From the NCBI RefSeq assembly GCF_000425625.1, contig NZ_AUDU01000067.1, positions 1-38,672 of the forward strand: DNA of 38,672 nt, in the 5' to 3' direction. Positions 17,391 to 23,748 of this stretch are shown here, in pieces. The notes beneath the pieces were generated by a model, which ran no database searches, was not told where the DNA came from, and saw only the letters and a list, made by a program, of their open reading frames with translations. The DNA is from Stutzerimonas azotifigens DSM 17556. Its GTDB lineage: Bacteria > Pseudomonadota > Gammaproteobacteria > Pseudomonadales > Pseudomonadaceae. Every line of letters starts with the position of its first letter. The first letter of the stretch is position 1. Position numbers and translations under genes: made by a program.

Positions 17391-17768
17391 GTGCTGAGCC
17401 TGCCGCTGACCCTCACCCTGGCGCTCGCCCAGCCGGCGCCGCAGGCGCACCTGCTGCTCGAACCGGGCCCCGGCGGGCAGCTCAGCGTGGCGCTGTGCTT
17501 CGAGGGCCAGGGCCAGCGCATCGACTACCGCCTGAGCGTCGCCCCGCTCGGCAGCGCCCGCGGCAACCGCACCCACCAGCAGGGCGCGGTGACCACCCGC
17601 CCGGAACGCCAGTGCCCGATCCGCAGCCGCACCAGCCTGCCGGCCGACGGCCAGGTGGAGGTGCAACTGCAGTGGTCGATCGACGGTGCCCCGCAGCCGC
17701 CCATCCGCCGCCTCTACCCGGACGGCGAGGTGGCCGCACACCCCGCGGACGACGGCACCGCCGTCTGA
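17391..17768 (+). CDS. possible CsgC/CsgH-like curli accessory protein
   Basis: The 125-residue product starts at a GTG with CAGGAG eight bases upstream, 28 bases after the curlin gene. It has a signal-like N-terminus (MLSLPLTLTLALAQPAPQA), then alternating beta-type sequence (HLLLEPGPGGQLSVALCFEG, RIDYRLSVAPLGSARGNRTHQQG, VEVQLQWSID) that would suit a small immunoglobulin-like fold. CsgC of enterics and CsgH of alphaproteobacteria are such proteins and inhibit premature amyloid formation in the periplasm. The CxC motif of CsgC is absent; single cysteines at 36 and 75 could form a disulfide. The assignment rests on size, fold type, a CsgH-like serine/glycine/asparagine-then-QG segment, and position. 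Confidence 0.6.
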   Translation: MLSLPLTLTLALAQPAPQAHLLLEPGPGGQLSVALCFEGQGQRIDYRLSVAPLGSARGNRTHQQGAVTTRPERQCPIRSRTSLPADGQVEVQLQWSIDGAPQPPIRRLYPDGEVAAHPADDGTAV

Positions 17769-18104
17769 CTGCGACACCTCCAACCAAGCCCTCGGCAGGG
17801 CTCCTCGCGGGAACGGCCTTGGCCGCGAATGATGGTGGGGCCCACCGCCCACAAGAGCATCGCCCCGAGGGCGGGCCTCCCACAAAAGCAAGCGGTGCTG
17901 CGCCGGACCCTGTGGGAGGCGCGCCCCCGCGGCGACATCCGCGCGACAGGCATCGCCCCGAGGGCGGGTCTCCCACGGAGATGGCAGCGGCCGATGCCAT
18001 GGCCCCGCACGACCGCCCGTCCTCGCCCCGGAACCGCCCCGCGGCAGCGCCTTCTATCTAGGACACCCATCCAGTCGCCGGCCATCGCCGGCTTGCGAGG
18101 CCCG
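17769..18104. repeat. intergenic region with repeated REP-like units, class D
   Basis: This 336-base stretch has no gene. It holds two direct copies of CATCGCCCCGAGGGCGGG followed by a TCCCAC core (17859-17885 and 17950-17976) and, between them, an inverted relative reading GTGGGAGGCGCGCCCCCGCG (17920-17939). A further variant with GAACGGCCTTGGCCGCGAAT lies at 17811-17830. These are typical Pseudomonas REP-type palindromes. The 3' part leads into the SDR gene; no clear promoter is seen. Confidence 0.7.
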
Positions 18105-19115
18105 ATGAAACCTTCCCTCAAACCCCTGCGCGAGCAGGTCATCGTCATCACCGGCGCATCCAGCGGCATCGGCCTGGCCACCGCCCGCGCCGCGGCCGAA
18201 GCGGGTGCGCGCGTGGTCCTGGTGTCGCGCAACGAACCGGCCCTGGCCGAGATCGAGCAACAGCTCGGCGGCGGCGACCGCCTTCTCCACGTGGCCGCGG
18301 ACGTCGGCAAGCGCGAGGACCTCGAGCGCGTCGCGCAGCAGACCATCGAACGCTTCGGCGGCTTCGACACCTGGATCAACAACGCCGGCTCCTCGGTCTG
18401 GGGCCGGCTCGACCAGGTCAGCGACGAGGACCACCACCAGGTCATGCAGACCAACTTCTGGGGCACGCTCTACGGCTCGACCATCGCCCTGGCGCACCTG
18501 CGCGACAAGGGCGGCGCCATCCTCAACGTCGGCAGCGTCGAGTCCGAGATGGCGCTGCCCTTCCACGCCAGTTACAGCGCCAGCAAGCACGCGGTGAAGG
18601 CGATGACCGACGTGCTGCGCATCGAGGTGGAACAGTCGCAGCTGCCGGTCTCGGTGACACTGATCCGCCCGTCCTCCACCGACACCCTGTTCATGGACCA
18701 CTCGAAGAACTGCCTGGACAGCGCGCCGACCTTCCCGCCGCCGGTCTATGCGCCCGAGGTGGTGGCCCGCGCCATCCTCGACGCCGCCGAGCGGCCGCAG
18801 CGCGACGTCTACATCGGCAACGCCGGCTTCATGACCAAACTGGCGCAGAACTTCCCGGCACTGGCCGACCTGGCCCGGCGCACCTTCGTCTACAACACCA
18901 TCCAGAGCGGCCGCCCAGACAGCAACCCCGAGGGCTCGCTGCACAACGACCGCGTCGGCGCCGGCGGCGAGGGCCAGGCGAGCGGCGGCTACCCCGGCCA
19001 CACGCTCAAGCACAGCCTGTACACCACCGCGTCCCAGCACCCTGTGGCAACGACCGCCGCGCTACTGCTGGGCACTGCCACGGTGTTCTCGCTGCTCGGT
19101 CGCAAGCGCCACTAG
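18105..19115 (+). CDS. short-chain dehydrogenase/reductase with C-terminal membrane segment
   Basis: This is an NAD(P)-dependent oxidoreductase of the classical SDR type with 336 residues, longer than the usual 250. The cofactor motif TGASSGIG is at 16-23, NNAG at 92-95, and the catalytic Ser144, Tyr157 and Lys161 (YSASK) are all present. The extra C-terminal part is unusual: a Gly/Ser-rich linker (about 280-307), then a hydrophobic segment (HPVATTAALLLGTATVFSLLG, about 312-332) ending in RKRH, which looks like a tail anchor in the inner membrane. The substrate is unknown. It lies between repeat regions and is convergent with the GMC dehydrogenase gene. Confidence 0.87.
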   Translation: MKPSLKPLREQVIVITGASSGIGLATARAAAEAGARVVLVSRNEPALAEIEQQLGGGDRLLHVAADVGKREDLERVAQQTIERFGGFDTWINNAGSSVWGRLDQVSDEDHHQVMQTNFWGTLYGSTIALAHLRDKGGAILNVGSVESEMALPFHASYSASKHAVKAMTDVLRIEVEQSQLPVSVTLIRPSSTDTLFMDHSKNCLDSAPTFPPPVYAPEVVARAILDAAERPQRDVYIGNAGFMTKLAQNFPALADLARRTFVYNTIQSGRPDSNPEGSLHNDRVGAGGEGQASGGYPGHTLKHSLYTTASQHPVATTAALLLGTATVFSLLGRKRH

Positions 19116-19131
19116 GCGGCCGTATAGGTGG

Positions 19132-19199
19132 CGTAGGGTGGGCTTCAGCCCACCAGCAACGCGATTGAAGGCGATGTCAATGGTGGGCTGAAGCCCACC
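19132..19199. repeat. inverted pair of class B repeats
   Basis: CGTAGGGTGGGCTTCAGCCC plus ACC (19132-19154) is repeated in inverted form as TGGTGGGCTGAAGCCCACCG (19180-19199). Other copies of the GGTGGGCTTCAGCCCACC core occur at 22719-22743 and 38360-38378. Confidence 0.8.
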
Positions 19200-19221
19200 G
19201 GCCGACCAGTCCATCGGACTT

Positions 19222-19283
19222 CGTAGGAGCGAGCTTGCTCGCGAACGCCGTTCGGCCGATTCGCGAGCAAGCTCGCTCCTACG
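19222..19283. repeat. long inverted repeat (REP/BIME type, class C)
   Basis: Two 24-base arms, CGTAGGAGCGAGCTTGCTCG plus CGAA and its exact reverse complement, flank a 14-base spacer. The second arm is followed by TTTT on the plus strand. It lies between the converging SDR and GMC genes and could act as a transcription terminator for the SDR. Confidence 0.85.
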
Positions 19284-19295
19284 TTTTGCCCGTCG

Positions 19296-20864
19296 TCACA
19301 CGGCCCGGGTACGCAGCTGCTCGGCGATGTAATCGGCCTGCCGGATCGCCAGGCTGACGATGGTCAGCGTCGGGTTTTCCGCCGCGCTGGTGGTGAACTG
19401 GCTGCCATCGGAGATGAACAGGTTAGGCACCTCGTGGCTCTGCCCGTAGCCGTTGCACACGCCGTCGGCGGCCTTGGCGCTCATCCGGCAGGTGCCCAGG
19501 TTGTGCGTAGAGGGATAGGGCGGCACCCGGTGCACCTTGCGCGCCCCCACTGCCTGGTACAGCGCCTCGCCCTGGCGGAACGCGTGCTCGCGCATCGCTT
19601 CGTCGTTGGGGTGGTCGTCGTAGTGGACGTGGGCCACCGGCATGCCGAAGGCGTCCTCGACCTCGTCGTCGAGGGTGATGCGGTTGCTCGCCCGCGGCAT
19701 GTCCTCGCCGACGATCCACAGGCCGGCCAGGTGCGTGTAGGCGTCCATCACCTGGGTGAAATCGCGCCCCCAGGCACCGGGATTGAAGAAGGCGGCCATG
19801 AACGGCAGGCCGAGGGAGATCGTTTCCATCTCGTAGCCGCCGGCGAAGCCACGCTCGGGCCTGTGCCCGACCTCGTCGCTGACGATGCCGGCCATGATGG
19901 TGCCGCGGTAGAAGTGCACCGGCTCCTCGAACTCGGCATAGACCGAGCCGGTGGTATGGCGCATGTAGTGCCGGCCGACCATCCCCGAGCCGTTGCCCAG
20001 GCCATGCGGGAACAGGCTGGAATGACTGTTGAGCAGCAGCCGCGGCGTCTCGATGGCGTTGCCGGCGACCGCCACCAGCCGTGCCCTCTGCCGTTGCAGC
20101 CGGCCATCGGCGTCAGCGTAGACCACCGCGCTGGCGCGCCCGCGGGGGTCATGCTCGATGCGGATCACCTGGCTCTGCGCGCGCAACTCCAGCTTGCCGG
20201 TCGCCTCCGCGGCCGGAATCTCGGTATAGAGCGTCGACCACTTCGCGCCCATCTTGCAGCCCTGGAAGCAGAAGCCCAGCTGCTGACAACCCGCGCGACC
20301 GTCGCGCGGGCGGCTGTTGATCGCCATGCGCCCGGTGGAGCAGTGCTGGTAGCCGAGCTTCCGCGCACCGGCGTACATCACCTTGAAGTTGTTGTTGCCG
20401 GGCAGGCCGGGGATGTCGTTGGTGCGGGTCACGCCCATCTTGTCTTCGGCGCGGGCGTAGTAGGGTTCCAGGTCGGCCAGGGTGATCGGCCAGTCGAGCA
20501 GCTCGGCGTCGTCGATCTGCCCGTAGGTGTCGCGGGCACGGAATTCGTGCTCCTGCAGACGCAGGCTGGCACCGGCCCAGTGCGTGGTGGTGCCGCCGAC
20601 GGTCTTGCAGATCCACGCCGGCAGGTTGGGAAAGTCCCGGGCGATGCGCCAGCTGCCAGAGGTGGTGCGGGTGTCGCTCCAGGCCAGCTGATTGAAGGAG
20701 GGCCACTCGTCGTTGATGAAGGTGGCCGGCGACTGCCGCGCCCCGGCCTCCAGCAGCACCACAGGCACGCCCTTCTGGCACAGCTCGTTGGCCAGGGTGC
20801 CGCCGCCGGCCCCGGAGCCGATGATCACCACCACCGAGTCGTCGTCATGCGGATAGGTCGTCAT
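19296..20864 (-). CDS. GMC-family oxidoreductase (large FAD subunit)
   Basis: This FAD-dependent dehydrogenase of 522 residues belongs to the glucose-methanol-choline family, in the branch that pairs with gluconate 2-dehydrogenase-type small subunits. The FAD motif VVVIIGSGAGGGTLANELCQKGVPVVLLEAG starts at about residue 10. KTVGGTTTHWAGASLR, VAVAGNAIETPRLLLNS and the C-terminal THNLGTCRMS and AENPTLT motifs are present, with the catalytic pair at His454 and Asn497. GAGGAG lies seven bases before the ATG. It has no signal peptide of its own. It follows the Tat-signal small-subunit gene by 11 bases, so the folded complex is probably exported on that partner's signal. The substrate, a sugar, sugar acid or alcohol, is not defined. 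No cytochrome c subunit gene is adjacent. Confidence 0.9.
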   Translation of the reverse strand: MTTYPHDDDSVVVIIGSGAGGGTLANELCQKGVPVVLLEAGARQSPATFINDEWPSFNQLAWSDTRTTSGSWRIARDFPNLPAWICKTVGGTTTHWAGASLRLQEHEFRARDTYGQIDDAELLDWPITLADLEPYYARAEDKMGVTRTNDIPGLPGNNNFKVMYAGARKLGYQHCSTGRMAINSRPRDGRAGCQQLGFCFQGCKMGAKWSTLYTEIPAAEATGKLELRAQSQVIRIEHDPRGRASAVVYADADGRLQRQRARLVAVAGNAIETPRLLLNSHSSLFPHGLGNGSGMVGRHYMRHTTGSVYAEFEEPVHFYRGTIMAGIVSDEVGHRPERGFAGGYEMETISLGLPFMAAFFNPGAWGRDFTQVMDAYTHLAGLWIVGEDMPRASNRITLDDEVEDAFGMPVAHVHYDDHPNDEAMREHAFRQGEALYQAVGARKVHRVPPYPSTHNLGTCRMSAKAADGVCNGYGQSHEVPNLFISDGSQFTTSAAENPTLTIVSLAIRQADYIAEQLRTRAV

Positions 20865-20875
20865 GAGCGGGCTCC

Positions 20876-21436
20876 TCAGGCGAAGGGGACCGGGCTGGCG
20901 TCGGCCGGTGGATTCGGCAGCCAGGTCAGGTCGTTGAAACCGCGGTGCAGGTAGCCGCCCTTGGGAAAGGACGCGCCCTCGTAGCCGAAGTGGTGGTAGG
21001 CCAGCTCGTTGCTGTAGAGCGAGGTGATGGCGGTGCTGCGCACCTGGGTGAAGAAGGGGCCGTCCTGCAGCGCCTCGAGGATCGCCTGCTGCTCGGCCTC
21101 GCCGGCCTCCAGCCAGTTTCCGCCGGCCCGCCGATCCAGCTCGGCCAGGCCCTGGTGCAGCAGGTCGGCCAGCCCCGGGTCGGTCGAGGCCTTGCTGTCC
21201 AGGTCCTTGACCGTCAGGGCGTAGACCGCATCTTCCATGCGATCGTGGGGATAGAGGCGGCGGATCATCGCCAGCAGCCGCGCGCCCTCCTCGCTGCTCA
21301 GGGTGTTGAGCTCCAGCGCCCAACTGCGGCTCGGCGCCAGCAGCGCGACCGGGCCGGAAGTGAACAGCAGGGTACCCATCAGCAGGCCGCCCGCTCCCCT
21401 GAGGAAGCGACGGCGATCGAACGCGAGATCGCCCAT
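20876..21436 (-). CDS. gluconate 2-dehydrogenase subunit 3 family protein with Tat signal
   Basis: The 186-residue protein starts at ATG 21436, preceded by AGGAGA. It opens with a twin-arginine signal (DRRRFLRGAGG, then the hydrophobic LLMGTLLFTSGPVALLA). The mature part fits the subunit 3 family: SSEEGARLLAMIRRLYPHDRMEDAVYA, FFTQVRSTAITSLYSNELAYHHFGYEGASFPKGGYLHRGFNDLTWLP. Such subunits bind the FAD subunit and carry it through the Tat pathway to the periplasm. It is the first gene of the two-gene operon with the GMC subunit. Confidence 0.9.
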   Translation of the reverse strand: MGDLAFDRRRFLRGAGGLLMGTLLFTSGPVALLAPSRSWALELNTLSSEEGARLLAMIRRLYPHDRMEDAVYALTVKDLDSKASTDPGLADLLHQGLAELDRRAGGNWLEAGEAEQQAILEALQDGPFFTQVRSTAITSLYSNELAYHHFGYEGASFPKGGYLHRGFNDLTWLPNPPADASPVPFA

Positions 21437-21672
21437 GGAATTTATCTCCTCTTGTTGTTCTTGTCGGCAGCCGGGACGGGCCGCCATGCCCTCATCCTAG
21501 GCAGGCGTGCGTTCGGGCGGGTAACACTGACGTACTACGTGACGGCTTGGTGAATTTCGCCTCGCCGGCTATGGTCGAACACAGGCGGCCGCCATGCGCG
21601 GCCGCGTCGGCCAGTTACAGTGCAAATAACAAGGCCACGCCGGAGAGCGCAGCCAAGACGATGGAGCCCGCC

Positions 21673-22014
21673 ATGTGCAACCTCTACGCATCCACCGACC
21701 CGTCCCTGTACGACTCGCAAACCCGTTCGATCCGCCTGCAGGGCGCCGTGACCAGCGTGCGCCTGGAGAACGAGTTCTGGAGCATCCTCGAGGAGATCGC
21801 CGCCGGCGAAGGCTACGGCGTGCCCCAGTTCATCAACCAGCTGTACGGCGAGGTGCTGCTGCGCCGCGGCGAAGTGCACAACCTCGCCTCGCTGCTGCGG
21901 GTGGTCTGCACCGTGCACCTCACCCACGGCCGCCAGTCGGCCCAGGCGCTGGACTTCATCGGCATGGGGCGGCGCGCGCCGGCGAGCCGCGCCGCCCGGG
22001 TCGCCGAGGCCTGA
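21673..22014 (+). CDS. ribbon-helix-helix domain protein
   Basis: The 113-residue protein starts with [47 protein letters not shown], typical of a Pseudomonas family annotated as ribbon-helix-helix or aryl-sulfate sulfotransferase-associated DNA-binding proteins. The [19 protein letters not shown] segment would give the DNA-contacting strand, followed by two helices ([30 protein letters not shown]). The ATG at 21673 is chosen because GGAG lies six bases upstream of it, within the codons after the alternative ATG at 21661. It is divergent from the GMC dehydrogenase operon, with a 236-base gap, so it may regulate that operon or itself, but nothing in the sequence proves this. Confidence 0.8.
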   Translation: MCNLYASTDPSLYDSQTRSIRLQGAVTSVRLENEFWSILEEIAAGEGYGVPQFINQLYGEVLLRRGEVHNLASLLRVVCTVHLTHGRQSAQALDFIGMGRRAPASRAARVAEA

Positions 22015-22096
22015 ACCCGTAGTACCGGGCTGCTACCCGCCCACGCGCCACCCGCGGCTACACTGCCGGCCCACGTTCACAGCCGCGGAGACACGC

Positions 22097-22630
22097 ATGA
22101 GCTTCAACACCGAGACCCAGGCCGGCGTCTGCCAGCAGCCGGACGCCGCCACCCAGGCCTACGTGTTCAACCACACCATGCTGCGGGTGAAGGACCCGGA
22201 GCGTTCGCTGGATTTCTACACCCGCGTGCTCGGCATGCGCCTGCTGCGCCGGCTGGACTTCGAGGAAGGGAAGTTCTCGCTCTATTTCCTCGCCATGACC
22301 CGCGGCGAAAACGTCCCCGAGGACGTCGCCGAACGGCAGCGCTACACCTTCGGCCGCCAGAGCGTGCTGGAGCTGACCCACAACTGGGGTAGCGAAAGCG
22401 ACGACAGCCAGTACCACAACGGCAACAGCGAACCGCGCGGCTTCGGCCACATCTGCTTCTCCGTGCCGGACGTGGTCGCCGCCTGCGAGCGCTTCGAATC
22501 GCTGGGCGTCACCTTTGTCAAGCGGCTGGACAAGGGCATGAAGAACATCGCCTTCATCAGCGATCCGGACGGCTACTGGATCGAGATCGTGCAGGCGGAC
22601 CTGAACGGCGAGATGGGAAGACAGCCCTGA
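22097..22630 (+). CDS. gloA: lactoylglutathione lyase (glyoxalase I)
   Basis: Glyoxalase I converts the hemithioacetal of methylglyoxal and glutathione to S-lactoylglutathione. The 177-residue product is the longer, human-like form rather than the short E. coli type. Metal ligands are visible at His26 ([11 protein letters not shown], equivalent to human Gln33), Glu92 (LELTHNWG), His118 (GFGHICFSV) and Glu163 (YWIEIVQ). Long, human-like GloA proteins in Pseudomonas are usually the zinc-using form, but this is inference. The gene lies alone after the ribbon-helix-helix gene, with 82 bases between them. Confidence 0.96.
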   Translation: MSFNTETQAGVCQQPDAATQAYVFNHTMLRVKDPERSLDFYTRVLGMRLLRRLDFEEGKFSLYFLAMTRGENVPEDVAERQRYTFGRQSVLELTHNWGSESDDSQYHNGNSEPRGFGHICFSVPDVVAACERFESLGVTFVKRLDKGMKNIAFISDPDGYWIEIVQADLNGEMGRQP

Positions 22631-22718
22631 CCGCCGCGGGCATCCGGATCACTTCGGCGGTTGGATCGTGCCTGGCCACGGCGCCGCCTTTCTCCGGAGC
22701 CCCGGATGCGGGGATCGT

Positions 22719-22743
22719 CGTAGGGTGGGCTTCAGCCCACCAG
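22719..22743. repeat. dispersed repeat, class B, copy at 22.7 kb
   Basis: CGTAGGGTGGGCTTCAGCCC plus ACCAG is the same unit as at 19132. A short partner reading GCACCCTACG lies about 30 bases downstream. This is part of the gene-free region 22631-23212. Confidence 0.75.
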
Positions 22744-22842
22744 GACTGGCCCATTGATGACCGAAGCCGCACGCCGCACCCTACGCAAGCGCACCATATC
22801 GTCTCTCCCTTGGAGAGGGCTGGGGTGAAGGCGATCCCGCCT

Positions 22843-22891
22843 CCCTCATCCGGCCCTGCGGGCCACCTTCTCCCGGCGGGAGAAGGGCAAA
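22843..22891. repeat. dispersed palindromic repeat, class A, copy 2
   Basis: This copy reads CCCTCATCCGGCCCTGCGGG into CCTTCTCCCGGCGGGAGAAG, nearly identical to 6968-7016 and 38243-38292. It belongs to the gene-free region 22631-23212. Confidence 0.8.
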
Positions 22892-22954
22892 GGGCCTGGC
22901 GCAGGCCTGAAATCCGGCGCCCTCCTGTGCAGGCCGTGTGACGTCGCGAGCGAA

Positions 22955-23100
22955 GGTCAGGCAAGGCGAAAACAGGTGAAAAAGCGCAGTTTACAAGTGG
23001 TAAATGAGCATTTTGATCGGACTCGCGCCCGAGCCTGTTTTTCAACGCAGCATGACCGAGCGCAGTATTTTTCACACAGCCTGTGTGGGAGCGGCCTCGA
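22955..23100. repeat. structured, AT-richer intergenic element (MITE-like)
   Basis: Inside the 582-base gene-free gap between gloA and the hydrolase, this stretch is clearly richer in A and T than its surroundings. It shows nested inverted repeats: GAAAACAGG (22968-22976) with CCTGTTTTTC (23034-23043), GTGAAAAA (22976-22983) with TTTTTCAC (23068-23075), a TTTAC/GTAAA pair near 22990-23005, and CACACAG-C-CTGTGTG at 23073-23087. No open frame of note is present. It resembles dispersed non-coding elements that I recall from pseudomonad genomes. Ends are approximate. Confidence 0.5.
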
Positions 23101-23212
23101 CCGCAAACGTGTCCGGTGGGGTATGCATCGGCCAGCGTCACGTTGGCATTCACAGTCAGCGCTCGCTCCTTCAGAAGCCAGGCTAGCCCTCCAGCAGCGA
23201 CGCCAGCAGCCG

Positions 23213-23716
23213 TCACCCCTGCGGCCAGTCGCCCAGGCCGCTGGCGGCGTTGATGTGGCCGGCCGCCCCGATCGACAGCAGCCGACTGCCCCAGGCCGCC
23301 GCGCAGCCTTCGGCATGCGCCGGGCTGCCGTAGGGGTCGTCTTCGCTCGCCACCACCAGGCTGGCGAATCCCAGGGGCTGGCGCGGCACCGGGGCGAAGC
23401 CGGTGGCCTCAGGCGGAAAGGCCGGTCCCTCGGGGTCCGGTACCGCCACCAGCAGCGCGCCACGGACGGGCAACCGCGTCTCGGCCGCCCAGTGCGCCAC
23501 CAGCAGGCAGCCTAGGCTGTGGGCCACCAGCAGCACATCCGGCCCGGCCTCGTCGACCGCCCGCGCCAGCTGCACTTGCCAGACCCGGCGGTCGGGATGA
23601 TCCCAGTCCGCCTGCTCGACCCGTCGCATCCGCGGGTCGGCGGCCTCCCAGCGGCTCTGCCAGTGTTCCGGACCGGAGCTGCCGATGCCGGGGACGATCA
23701 GGATGGACGTGGACAT
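23213..23716 (-). CDS. small alpha/beta serine hydrolase (RBBP9/YdeN family)
   Basis: The 167-residue protein has the compact RBBP9/YdeN alpha/beta-hydrolase fold. It opens with ILIVPGIGSSGPEHWQSRWE and has the nucleophile motif VAHSLGC with Ser67, an acid in ASEDDPYGSP (Asp127) and the base in GAAGHIN (His154), so the catalytic triad is complete. Family members are serine hydrolases with mostly unknown substrates. The ATG at 23716 follows AGGAGG closely. The gene lies 32 bases downstream of the GH65 gene on the same strand and is probably in one operon with it and the PfkB kinase. Confidence 0.9.
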   Translation of the reverse strand: MSTSILIVPGIGSSGPEHWQSRWEAADPRMRRVEQADWDHPDRRVWQVQLARAVDEAGPDVLLVAHSLGCLLVAHWAAETRLPVRGALLVAVPDPEGPAFPPEATGFAPVPRQPLGFASLVVASEDDPYGSPAHAEGCAAAWGSRLLSIGAAGHINAASGLGDWPQG

Positions 23717-23748
23717 GGGGCCTCCTGGCGCGACGGTGAGTCCGGCGA

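Noticed and set aside
17859..17981. Repeated 27-base units that could suggest a CRISPR array
   Set aside because: Only two direct copies with an inverted relative between them, no regular spacers and no cas genes; they are REP-type palindromes.
22631..23212. Small gene in the gloA-hydrolase gap
   Set aside because: Short open frames there cover repeats and lack ribosome-binding sites or recognisable sequence.
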